A DNA stretch of 64,000 bases from positions 6,022,724 to 6,086,723 of the forward strand of contig NZ_OY764327.1 of NCBI RefSeq assembly GCF_963668385.1, read 5' to 3'. Below the pieces are notes generated by a model. The model had not been told where the DNA came from, ran no database searches, and worked only from the letters and a program-made list of their open reading frames with translations. Position numbers and translations under genes: made by a program. How positions within the stretch are numbered: the stretch's first letter is position 1; each line of letters begins with the position of its first letter. Shown here in pieces: positions 35,641-44,285 of the stretch. The DNA is from an uncultured Carboxylicivirga sp. (GTDB lineage Bacteria > Bacteroidota > Bacteroidia > Bacteroidales > Marinilabiliaceae).

Positions 35641-36834
35641 ATGGGTAAAGTTCTGATTATTGGCGCAGGCGGTGTAGGAACCGTTGTAGCCCATAAAATG
35701 GCATCCTTGCCAGAGGTGTTTACAGAAATAATGTTGGCAAGTCGTACAAAAAGTAAGTGTGATGTCATTGCCAATAAAATTGGAAACAACAGGGTACAAA
35801 CAGCGCAGGTTGATGCCGACAATGTACCTGAGTTGGTAGAATTGATCAATTCTTTCAAACCGGATATCGTAGTTAACGTGGCTCTTCCTTACCAGGACTT
35901 GACCATTATGGATGCCTGTTTAGAAACCAAAACTGCTTATCTCGATACCGCTAACTACGAACCATTAGATGAAGCCAAGTACGAGTACAAATGGCAATGG
36001 GCGTACAAAGAGCGATTTAAAGAAGCTGGCATTACAGCCATTTTAGGCTGTGGTTTTGATCCGGGCGTAACCAGCATTTACACTGCTTATGCAGCCAAAC
36101 ACCATTTCGATGAAATTCAATATTTGGATATTGTTGATTGTAATGGCGGCGATCATGGTAAAGCATTTGCTACTAATTTCAACCCCGAAATCAACATCCG
36201 CGAAGTAACCCAAAAAGGAAAATATTGGCAAGATGGTCAATGGGTAGAAACAGAACCACACGAAATTCATAAACCATTGAATTACCCAAATATTGGCGAT
36301 CGCGAATCGTATGTTATTTATCACGAGGAACTGGAATCGCTGGTTAAGAATTTCCCAAGTATCAAACGTGCTCGTTTCTGGATGACGTTTGGTCAGGAAT
36401 ACCTGACTCACTTGCGCGTAATTCAAAATATTGGAATGGCCGGTATTGAGCCTATTATGTATGAAGGCAAGGAAATTGTTCCTATACAATTCTTAAAAGC
36501 TGTTCTTCCTGATCCAGGTGACTTGGGCGAAAACTACACTGGAGAAACATCAATTGGATGCCGCATTAAAGGAGTAAAAGATGGTGAAGAAAAAACTTAC
36601 TACGTATATAATAACTGCAAACACCAGGATGCATACAACGAAACAGGTGCACAAGGTGTGAGCTACACTACTGGTGTTCCTGCTACTATTGGTGCAATGA
36701 TGTACCTGCAAGGTTTATGGAAAAAACCAGGTGTATTTAACGTTGAAGAATTTGATCCGGACCCATTTATGGAACAACTTAATATGTTAGGTTTACCTTG
36801 GAATGAATTACACAATGTTGATCTTGAGTTGTAA
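35641..36834 (+). CDS. Carboxy(nor)spermidine dehydrogenase (saccharopine dehydrogenase family)
   Basis: A protein of 397 residues with an N-terminal NAD(P)-binding loop, GKVLIIGAGGVGTVVAHKMA, and the family pattern LDTANYEP near 101-108. It condenses aspartate semialdehyde with putrescine or diaminopropane and reduces the Schiff base to carboxyspermidine or carboxynorspermidine. The decarboxylase for the next step is encoded 2.5 kb downstream on the same strand, which supports this role over lysine metabolism. It has its own strong terminator. Confidence 0.9.
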   Translation: MGKVLIIGAGGVGTVVAHKMASLPEVFTEIMLASRTKSKCDVIANKIGNNRVQTAQVDADNVPELVELINSFKPDIVVNVALPYQDLTIMDACLETKTAYLDTANYEPLDEAKYEYKWQWAYKERFKEAGITAILGCGFDPGVTSIYTAYAAKHHFDEIQYLDIVDCNGGDHGKAFATNFNPEINIREVTQKGKYWQDGQWVETEPHEIHKPLNYPNIGDRESYVIYHEELESLVKNFPSIKRARFWMTFGQEYLTHLRVIQNIGMAGIEPIMYEGKEIVPIQFLKAVLPDPGDLGENYTGETSIGCRIKGVKDGEEKTYYVYNNCKHQDAYNETGAQGVSYTTGVPATIGAMMYLQGLWKKPGVFNVEEFDPDPFMEQLNMLGLPWNELHNVDLEL

Positions 36835-36855
36835 TAATCACACAACGATATATTT

Positions 36856-36893
36856 AAGAGGATGGCTAAGATTATAGCCATCCTCTTTTTTTT
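36856..36893 (+). terminator. Terminator of the carboxynorspermidine dehydrogenase gene
   Basis: Twelve-base perfect stem AAGAGGATGGCT with AGCCATCCTCTT, followed by T8. Confidence 0.92.
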
Positions 36894-37672
36894 ATTAATT
36901 TCTGGTTATATCGAAATCCTTCCGTGCATATTTCGGGTTACCATCATGATATAATCGTGTCTACTTCAAATTAAACTCAATATATATTCATATTAAACTC
37001 ATATTAAATTCGATTTTAATTGAATTTAATATGTCTTAAATAAGAGCTAACAATAACTTATAATTCAATCAGGATCGAAATTATCACAAAGTTAATTGCA
37101 TTCTAACACCCATATACATCCCTTTAATAATGGATAAAACAAAATAATCATAGCCAACCGGTTCATTCTAATATACCGCAAGCATACATGAATACTAAGC
37201 ATGAAAAAAATTGAATATCAGCACAGCTAAAAGCAACTGCTTCCCTAATGGATAATAGATTATCTATTAATCACTACATATACAACAAATAGCTAGATTA
37301 GCATATTTTTCTTTCCATTCCTTTGCTATTTACAAACAAACCACTTTTAAATAATCAATTCGAAACTATTATCTTTTTATTTATTACAAATTATCATTTT
37401 TCATTTTTCCCAATCCTCCCCCTATTTAATAGCTAAATAATCCACATTTTAATGCAAAACTCACTTATACCCCCAATTACGCAACTAAACACACTCACTT
37501 ATTGACACTTTATCAATAGATACCCCCTTTTTTGCAATAGTGTTGATTTGATAGTATAACTAACCTTTATCTTATTTTTTGAAAGTTTTTGTTGATTTTA
37601 AATATTAATTCATTACTTTTGACATACAAATTTAAATCAAATACTCCATTACAATTATAAAAGTAGAACGAC
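36894..37672. other. Long AT-rich intergenic region before asnB
   Basis: Nearly 780 bases with no credible gene on either strand. It contains tandem CATATTAAA-like repeats (36980-37010), a perfect 11-base inverted repeat ATATTAAATTC (37001-37011) with GAATTTAATAT (37022-37032), and the asnB promoter near its right end. A regulatory RNA or eroded gene cannot be ruled out. Confidence 0.6.
37592..37621 (+). promoter_or_regulatory. asnB promoter
   Basis: TTG (37592-37594), then 19 bases, then TACTTTTG (37614-37621), matching the Bacteroidota -33/-7 consensus. It lies 51 bases before the asnB start. Confidence 0.6.
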
Positions 37673-39259
37673 ATGTGTGGATTTGCAGTGTATACAGGAA
37701 GTGACAAAATGGACAAACTCACGTTTGCCAGTGAGTTCAAAAAGATCCAGTACCGTGGGCCAGATAACTCAATTACCCGCGATTTTGAAGATGATGGTTG
37801 GATGGGATTCCACCGCCTGAGCATTATGGATGTATCAGCAGCCGGTAACCAGCCTTTAGTTTATAAGCACATTAATTTGGTATGTAATGGAGAGGTATAC
37901 AATTATAATGAGCTAAAAGCTGAGTACGAATCATCATTCGAGTTCAAATCAAATAGCGATTGTGAGGTAATCATTCCTTTATTTTTAGAAAAAGGAATTG
38001 AAGAAACAGCCAAATCATTAGATGCAGAGTACGTATTTGTTATTTACGACTCGGTAGCCAAAAAATATTTTGCAGCACGCGATCCAATCGGTATCCGTCC
38101 ATTATTCTACGGATATTCAAAAGATGGCGACATCATGTTTGCCAGCGAAATGAAGAGCTTGCACAAACTTTGCGACGAGGTAAAACCTTTCCCTCCTGGA
38201 TATTATTATGATGGCGAAAACTTTAAGCAGTATCGCGATATATCAAAAGTAGATGCTTTTGTTGAAGATGATTTAGAAACGGTATATAAAAACATCAACG
38301 AAAAATTAACTTTAGGTATTGAAAAAAGACTAACTGCTGATGTACCGGTAGGGTTTCTTTTAAGTGGAGGTTTAGATTCTAGTATTGTCTGTGCCGTTGG
38401 TGCTAAAATGCTGAATAAACCTATCAGAACATTTGCTGTTGGTATCGAAGACGATCCTATCGATACAAAATATGCTCGACAGGTAGCTGATTACCTGGGA
38501 GCGGACCATACAGAAGTATTATTTAAGCGTCAGGATATTTTTGATTCCCTTAGTCACCTTATTTATTGCATCGAAACATACGATATAACCACTATTCGTG
38601 CTTCAATGGGAATGTATATGGTAACCAAATACGTTGCCGAAAACACCGATATCAAAGTACTGATGACGGGTGAAATAAGCGATGAAATTTTCGGATATAA
38701 ATACACCGATTATGCTCCTTCGCCAGAAGCATTTCAGGAAGAAGCTGAAAAAAGAATCAAAGAAATTTACATGTACGATGTGCTGCGTGCCGACAGAAGC
38801 ATCTCGTGTAATGGATTAGAGGCACGCGTTCCTTTTGGCGATCTGGACTTTGTTAATTATGTAATGAGCATTCCTGCCGAAAAGAAAATGAACTTTACAG
38901 GTGTTGGAAAATACTTATTACGCAAAGCTTTCGAAGGAGATTATCTCCCTCATGATATTCTTTATCGCGAAAAAGCAGCTTTCTCTGACGCAGTAGGACA
39001 TAGTTGTGTTGATTACCTGAAAGCCTATGCTGAAGAATTATATACAGATGAAGATGTACAAAAAGCGCAATTTAAATATAAGCATGCATCACCTATTTCA
39101 AAAGAATCATTGATGTATCGCGAGATATTTGAATCACATTTCCCAGGCCGAAGCGAAACTGTTGTTGACTTCTGGATGCCTAACAAAACTTGGGAAAACT
39201 GTGATGTAAACGACCCAAGTGCACGCGTGTTACCAAATTACGGAGCAAGCGGTAGCTAA
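37673..39259 (+). CDS. asnB: Glutamine-hydrolysing asparagine synthetase B
   Basis: A protein of 528 residues. The glutaminase domain begins with the nucleophile C2 (MCGFAVY, where MCGIAG is more usual) and includes QYRGPD and CNGEVYNY. The synthetase domain has the pyrophosphate loop SGGLDSS near 231-237 and LEARVPFGDLDF near the end. It makes asparagine from aspartate, ATP and glutamine. It lies between the two polyamine genes but has its own promoter and terminator, so co-regulation with them is doubtful. Confidence 0.93.
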   Translation: MCGFAVYTGSDKMDKLTFASEFKKIQYRGPDNSITRDFEDDGWMGFHRLSIMDVSAAGNQPLVYKHINLVCNGEVYNYNELKAEYESSFEFKSNSDCEVIIPLFLEKGIEETAKSLDAEYVFVIYDSVAKKYFAARDPIGIRPLFYGYSKDGDIMFASEMKSLHKLCDEVKPFPPGYYYDGENFKQYRDISKVDAFVEDDLETVYKNINEKLTLGIEKRLTADVPVGFLLSGGLDSSIVCAVGAKMLNKPIRTFAVGIEDDPIDTKYARQVADYLGADHTEVLFKRQDIFDSLSHLIYCIETYDITTIRASMGMYMVTKYVAENTDIKVLMTGEISDEIFGYKYTDYAPSPEAFQEEAEKRIKEIYMYDVLRADRSISCNGLEARVPFGDLDFVNYVMSIPAEKKMNFTGVGKYLLRKAFEGDYLPHDILYREKAAFSDAVGHSCVDYLKAYAEELYTDEDVQKAQFKYKHASPISKESLMYREIFESHFPGRSETVVDFWMPNKTWENCDVNDPSARVLPNYGASGS

Positions 39260-39300
39260 AAAATTTAGCAAAACATTAGCCATAGAATACATTAACCACG

Positions 39301-39336
39301 AAAAAGCCGGAATGCATTGAGCATTTCGGCTTTTTT
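39301..39336 (+). terminator. asnB terminator
   Basis: Stem AAAAAGCCGGAATGC with GCATTTCGGCTTTTT (one internal G-T), followed by T, 41 bases after the asnB stop. Confidence 0.88.
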
Positions 39337-39362
39337 ACTTTATTTGCAAAAAAATAGAAGCG

Positions 39363-40505
39363 ATGGCTATTGACTACAAACAAATACCATCTCCTTGCTA
39401 CGTTTTAGACGAAACACGATTAAGGAGAAACCTCGAATTGATTAAATCAGTTCAAGATAAAGCAGGCATTGAGATCATCATGGCCTTTAAAGCCTGTGCT
39501 ATGTGGAGTGCATTTCCAATTATTAACGAATACATTCCACGTGCTGCCGCTAGTTCCATTCACGAAGCTCGTTTGGCCTTTGAAGAAATGGGAACGAAAG
39601 CTCACACCTACTCTCCTGCTTTTACAACAAAAGAGTTTGCTCAAATACTTAATTATAGCAGTCATATTACCTTCAACTCACTTACGCAGTTTGAGATGCA
39701 CAAAGAAACCCTTGCTGAACATAGCGAGCAAGTTTCTGTTGGATTACGCATTAATCCTGAGTTTAGTGATGTTGAAACTGATTTATATAATCCTTGTGCT
39801 CCCGGAACTCGTTTAGGTGTTGCTACGAGCAACTTACCTAGCGAATTACCTGTAGAAATCGAAGGACTTCACTTTCATTCGTTGTGCGAATCTTCATCAT
39901 TTGATTTGGAGAAAACACTGGAAGCTATTGAAGAAAAGTTTGCCTCGTATCTAACCCAGGCTAAATGGATAAATATGGGTGGCGGACATTTAATGACTCG
40001 TAAAGGCTATGACACCGATCATTTAATTAAGATACTAAAAGCTTTTAGAGAAAAGTGGAACCTGAAAGTAATTTTGGAACCTGGCAGTGCTTTTATGTGG
40101 CAAACAGGCGACTTAGTTTCATCTGTTGTAGATATTGTGATGGATCATGGAATCAGAACAGCTATTTTAGATGTATCGTTTACAGCCCACATGCCCGATT
40201 GTCTGGAAATGCCATACAAACCCAAAATAACAGATTCGTATCACGAACCTGTTGAAGGTAAGCCAACCTATCGCTTAGGCGGAAACAGTTGCCTGGCTGG
40301 CGATTATATGGGACTATGGTCGTTCGATAAGGAACTAAGCATTGGCGATCAGCTTATTTTTGAGGATATGATCCACTACACCATGGTTAAAACTACCATG
40401 TTCAATGGAGTACCTCATCCGGCCATTGCCATTTGGAATGATAAAAAAGGATTGAATATAATTCGTGAATTTACTTACGAAGATTATAAAGGTAGAATGG
40501 GCTGA
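39363..40505 (+). CDS. nspC: Carboxynorspermidine decarboxylase
   Basis: A protein of 380 residues of the alanine racemase-fold (type III) PLP decarboxylases. The cofactor lysine is in AFKACA at about 41-46, the HFHSLCE segment lies near 170, and the catalytic cysteine is in GGNSCLAGD near 305. It decarboxylates carboxyspermidine or carboxynorspermidine to the polyamine. Together with the dehydrogenase at 35641 it completes the pathway that replaces S-adenosylmethionine-based spermidine synthesis in many Bacteroidota. Confidence 0.93.
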   Translation: MAIDYKQIPSPCYVLDETRLRRNLELIKSVQDKAGIEIIMAFKACAMWSAFPIINEYIPRAAASSIHEARLAFEEMGTKAHTYSPAFTTKEFAQILNYSSHITFNSLTQFEMHKETLAEHSEQVSVGLRINPEFSDVETDLYNPCAPGTRLGVATSNLPSELPVEIEGLHFHSLCESSSFDLEKTLEAIEEKFASYLTQAKWINMGGGHLMTRKGYDTDHLIKILKAFREKWNLKVILEPGSAFMWQTGDLVSSVVDIVMDHGIRTAILDVSFTAHMPDCLEMPYKPKITDSYHEPVEGKPTYRLGGNSCLAGDYMGLWSFDKELSIGDQLIFEDMIHYTMVKTTMFNGVPHPAIAIWNDKKGLNIIREFTYEDYKGRMG

Positions 40506-40509
40506 TAGC

Positions 40510-40899
40510 CTATTCTATCTCTAAAAATTCTTTGATAGGTCCAAGGAAATATTCATTCCAGCCTTCTACTATTTCATCAAACGCTTCGTTGGGTATGTTG
40601 GTATGAAATACATCAACCTGAACTTTACTACCCCCTTGCGGAAATAATTTGATGGTTACTATAGATTGTTCTTCTTGCGGACCGAAATACCATTCCTGAA
40701 CAATTCGTTGCTGGTCTTCCACTTCAACGATATGACCGACGATATCGCCTTCCCATAACGAAAATTCTGAACCAGGTACCGTACTCATAACAGCAGGATA
40801 ACCACTCCACAATTCAATGGTAAACGGATTGGTGAAAGCTGCAAATACATCTTCTACCTCCGCTTTTATCTTAATACGCGTTTTAAAATCTTTTGGCAT
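40510..40899 (-). CDS. START/SRPBCC domain protein (AHSA1-like)
   Basis: A protein of 129 residues when started at the ATG at 40899 (MPKDFKTRIKIKA). A longer frame reaches 40959 but its extension runs through the terminator of the upstream gene, so it is rejected. The sequence follows the AHSA1-type pattern: VEDVFAAFTNPFTIELWSG early, EWYFGPQEE in the middle, and a long C-terminal helix with W. Such proteins bind hydrophobic ligands in a helix-grip pocket or stimulate chaperones. No specific role can be assigned. Confidence 0.75.
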   Translation of the reverse strand: MPKDFKTRIKIKAEVEDVFAAFTNPFTIELWSGYPAVMSTVPGSEFSLWEGDIVGHIVEVEDQQRIVQEWYFGPQEEQSIVTIKLFPQGGSKVQVDVFHTNIPNEAFDEIVEGWNEYFLGPIKEFLEIE

Positions 40900-40925
40900 A
40901 AAACAGTTGTTTCTGCAAAGAAACG

Positions 40926-40957
40926 AAAAAAGGTCTTGCCACCCAATCAGCAAGACC
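40926..40957 (-). terminator. Terminator of the 41358-40987 gene
   Basis: Minus strand: GGTCTTGC pairs with GCAAGACC around a 10-base loop and is followed by T6. It lies 30 bases after that gene's stop. Confidence 0.85.
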
Positions 40958-40986
40958 AAAATCCAAAACCGTTTCTGATAAAAATC

Positions 40987-41358
40987 TTAAATCCCCAAAG
41001 CATTTATCAAATCAGCCACACGGTAAAAATGAATCTTCGATATATTACCCATTTGTTTTCGAAGCGATTCATGCTCTTTAAAATATTTATGATCATTTGT
41101 AATCGGAAAATCCTTGTTATAATACTGCATTTCGTTTTCCTGTACTTTAATCAGATTAAGCAATTTCTTCAACTGATCGGTATGTTCATCCAATACCATC
41201 AATTCAACAGCATTAAGCTCTTCAATATGATTTTCAGACTTTACTTCCTCGTTTCTGTCTTTCAAAATATTAATCTCCTGAATAAATAAAGACAGGCGAT
41301 TCTTCCACATTTTGTACTCAAAATCGAGATCCACCAGGTTTATCTTACCATTTTTCAT
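40987..41358 (-). CDS. Conserved hypothetical helical protein
   Basis: A protein of 123 residues with no recognised family. It is strongly helical and charged, with heptad-like leucine/isoleucine spacing over about residues 20-80 and no membrane segment or signal. It likely forms a coiled coil. It has its own terminator and is divergent from the efflux operon across a 455-base gap; there is no DNA-binding motif to suggest it controls that operon. Confidence 0.6.
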   Translation of the reverse strand: MKNGKINLVDLDFEYKMWKNRLSLFIQEINILKDRNEEVKSENHIEELNAVELMVLDEHTDQLKKLLNLIKVQENEMQYYNKDFPITNDHKYFKEHESLRKQMGNISKIHFYRVADLINALGI

Positions 41359-41813
41359 ATAACTGGCATTAGAGGTTACATTTTATTAATTTACCCAAAA
41401 TACTTATCACTTCAAAATGTTTTAGTTACTTCTTTATTCATTTAATTTAACAGTTAAATTAGGTTGATACTTGAAATTTAAAGTTAATGGTAAACCTAAA
41501 GGACTTAAAAAAACAACTTGGTTGAGACAGTAATTATTTTCCTTTTCCAATCACCCTTTAAAAGCCACACTCAGGTTCTTCACTTTTGTATTTTTTTCAA
41601 CACCTAATATTTCTTTACAAATAAAATTCTTACCACTTAATTATCAGTAACATATAAAATCAACACATTTCATTTAACTAAAAAAAAACATACTTTTTAA
41701 ATACAATTTAAACCATATTCAAGCTTGAACGTTACTTTTCGACATATCTATTTATGTTATTATCTATATATTTGCATTCTTTAATAAATAAAACGAGCCA
41801 AATAATTATAAAT
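41359..41813. other. Intergenic region upstream of the efflux operon
   Basis: Contains a 19-base palindrome TAATTTAACAGTTAAATTA (41443-41461), a possible operator, and a TATATTTG -7-like element at 41767-41774, 40 bases before the TolC start. No gene or structured RNA was recognised in the rest. Confidence 0.5.
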
Positions 41814-43148
41814 ATGCATACAAAAAAACTAGTAACAAAACTCCTTTTCATCTGTGCAAGCCTAAGTGCAGGCTTCTCAATACAAGCACAAGATACATCT
41901 AGTGTTTTAACATTAAAACAAGCATTACTGCTTGCTGAAAAAAACAATACCGAAATATTAAAAAGTCTAGCCGATGTAAAAAAATCACAAGCAGACAAAC
42001 AAAATGGATTAGCTGCTTTTTTACCAACAGTTGAGTTATCCTATAATTATGCCACCACAAACGATCCTCTTTATGCATTTGGAAATAAACTACAGCAAGG
42101 AATTGTAACTCAAAACGATTTCAATCCTTCTATTTTAAATAATCCAGATAGAATTGATCACTTTAACACACAGTTAAAGGTTGAACAGCCTATAATTAAT
42201 GTAGATGCGTGGATGGCTAAGAGTTCTGCTAACCATGCAACAAAGGCTGCTGAGTTAAAAAGTGACTATACCAAAGAACATATTCGCTTTGTTGTTAAGC
42301 AAACTTACTATGCCTTACATCTTGCTAAAGAAAAGCTAACCGTGCTTACAAAAGCATATAATGCAACAGAAGCCTATGTTAAGGTAGCTAAAGACAATAT
42401 GGAACAAGGATATCTTAAAAACACGGATGTCCTTGCAGTAAAAGTCAGGTTACTGGATTTAGAAGCGAAGGTGAAAGAGGCCGAGAATCAGATTCAGTCG
42501 GTGAGTGAAATGTTGAATTTTCTTCTTGGAAGAGATCTTAACACAGAGATTAAAACAGCTGATAAAATCAATAAGGTTGAATTTACAAATACAGGTACTA
42601 TTACGGTTGCAAACCGCTCTGATGTGATGGCTATTTACAATGGATTGGAAGCAACCCGTTTAATGAAAAAAAGTGCCTTGATGCAATTTATGCCTCGTAT
42701 CAACGGATTTGGTATATACAATCTTTATGACTCTGAATTCGCCTCTTTTGACACAAACAGCTGGATGGTTGGATTAAGTCTTCAATGGAAAATATTTAAT
42801 GGTGGAAAAAACATTGGCAGCATCAATAAGTCAAAGGCTGTGTTAACCAAAACAGAACTATCCTACAAAGAATATATCGAAAAAGAAAACATTGAACTTT
42901 CAAAAGCAATACGCAATATCAGCGTCAAGGAAAGTCAGGCGATGAGCTATCAATTAGCCGCTGAACAGGCAAAAGAATCAATGCGCATTATGTCTGAAAG
43001 ATACAAGGAAGGCCTTGAGCGCACTTCTGACTTATTGGCTAATGAAGCCAGTTTTGAAGAAAGTGAATTGAAACGAATCAATGCAATTTACCAATACAAT
43101 GTTGCCGTATTTAAATATCAACTATTGGTATCAGAATCCAACTTATAA
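41814..43148 (+). CDS. TolC family outer-membrane efflux protein
   Basis: A protein of 444 residues from the ATG at 41814, which places a normal signal peptide (MHTKKLVTKLLFICASLSAG) at the N-terminus; an in-frame ATG at 41754 would add 20 residues ahead of it and is rejected. Two OEP repeats of long helices and short strands are visible, with the opening LTLKQALLLAEKNN. It forms the outer-membrane duct of the tripartite pump encoded by the next two genes. Confidence 0.9.
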   Translation: MHTKKLVTKLLFICASLSAGFSIQAQDTSSVLTLKQALLLAEKNNTEILKSLADVKKSQADKQNGLAAFLPTVELSYNYATTNDPLYAFGNKLQQGIVTQNDFNPSILNNPDRIDHFNTQLKVEQPIINVDAWMAKSSANHATKAAELKSDYTKEHIRFVVKQTYYALHLAKEKLTVLTKAYNATEAYVKVAKDNMEQGYLKNTDVLAVKVRLLDLEAKVKEAENQIQSVSEMLNFLLGRDLNTEIKTADKINKVEFTNTGTITVANRSDVMAIYNGLEATRLMKKSALMQFMPRINGFGIYNLYDSEFASFDTNSWMVGLSLQWKIFNGGKNIGSINKSKAVLTKTELSYKEYIEKENIELSKAIRNISVKESQAMSYQLAAEQAKESMRIMSERYKEGLERTSDLLANEASFEESELKRINAIYQYNVAVFKYQLLVSESNL

Positions 43149-43185
43149 ACCTCAAAATTAGATAACAACAAAAAATAATATAATT

Positions 43186-44253
43186 ATGAATAAGACTTTT
43201 CTTTTACTGATGGGTGCAGTAATACTTTTGCACAGTTGTAGTTCCGAATCAGCAAAAAATAACAATAAGCAAGCCGTTGCTTCAAAAACAATAACCATTA
43301 AAGCTGATAAAGTTGCCAAAATGTACACATTCTCAGGTACTGTTTCGTCGGTGAAAAAATCGACTTTAAGCACCCGAATTATGGGCCAGATAGAAAAAGT
43401 ATTGGTGCACGAAGGCGATAGGGTTCAAAAAGGACAATTATTAGTGGCTTTAAAAAGCAATGATATTATTGCCAAAAAAAGTCAGGTTGAAGCTAATATA
43501 GCGGCAGCAAAAGCATCCTTTGAGAATGCCAAAACAGATTATAACAGAATAAAATCGCTATTTGAAAGCAAAAGTGCTACCCAAAAGGAATTAGACGACA
43601 TTACCACTCACTATTTAATGGCCAAAGCTCAGTTAACTGCTGCAAAAGAAGCTAAAATACAGGTGGAAGAAACCTTGAATTATGCCGATATAAAAGCTCC
43701 GTATGATGGCGTGATAACCGACCGTTTTATTGATGGTGGAGACATGGCTAATCCGGGGATGCCGTTGATAGCAATTGAATCTCCATCTAAGTTTGAAGTT
43801 ATCACACGAGTGCCTGAATCTGAAATCAACTTAATAGAAAAGGCCGATTCTGTAAAAGTACAGCTTAATCACTCCACACAAAACATTAAGGGTTACGTTG
43901 CCCGTGTTAGTCCATCCAGCCGTTTCTCAGGTTCGCAATTCGAAGCTCGTGTTATTCTTGAGCCAACAAAAGAACAGCTTTCGATAATCAGAAGTGGAGT
44001 TTTTGCTAAAGTGGAATTAGCCAAAGGCAGCGAAGAAAAAATATTGGTACCTACTAACTTAATTGTTAACCGAGGACAATTAAACGGTATTTGGAGTGTG
44101 AGTGCATCGGGCCATGCCATATTACGATGGGTTCAATTAGGTGAAACACGGGGAAATAAAACAGAAATCATTTCAGGTTTATCAACGGGCGATCAACTCA
44201 TTTTAGAGAGCAAAAGTCGCTTATACGATGGACTTCTACTTAGTCTTAACTAA
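43186..44253 (+). CDS. RND efflux periplasmic adaptor (membrane fusion protein), lipoprotein
   Basis: A protein of 355 residues with a lipobox LHSC (lipidated C18). The lipoyl half-motif VLVHEGDRVQKGQLLVAL lies near 83-100, followed by an alpha-hairpin (about 105-165), the second lipoyl half near 175 (ADIKAPYDGVITDRF) and a beta-barrel domain. It bridges the TolC duct and RND pump and lies between their genes, 37 bases after tolC. Confidence 0.92.
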   Translation: MNKTFLLLMGAVILLHSCSSESAKNNNKQAVASKTITIKADKVAKMYTFSGTVSSVKKSTLSTRIMGQIEKVLVHEGDRVQKGQLLVALKSNDIIAKKSQVEANIAAAKASFENAKTDYNRIKSLFESKSATQKELDDITTHYLMAKAQLTAAKEAKIQVEETLNYADIKAPYDGVITDRFIDGGDMANPGMPLIAIESPSKFEVITRVPESEINLIEKADSVKVQLNHSTQNIKGYVARVSPSSRFSGSQFEARVILEPTKEQLSIIRSGVFAKVELAKGSEEKILVPTNLIVNRGQLNGIWSVSASGHAILRWVQLGETRGNKTEIISGLSTGDQLILESKSRLYDGLLLSLN

Positions 44254-44285
44254 ATCAACTACCAGTAACCAAAAGAATTCAACAG

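Noticed and set aside
36043-36489. 148-codon minus-strand frame opposite the carboxynorspermidine dehydrogenase gene
   Set aside because: Antisense shadow; no recognisable features.
40900-40959. Longer N-terminus of the SRPBCC protein
   Set aside because: The extension reads through the terminator of the upstream gene and has no family match.
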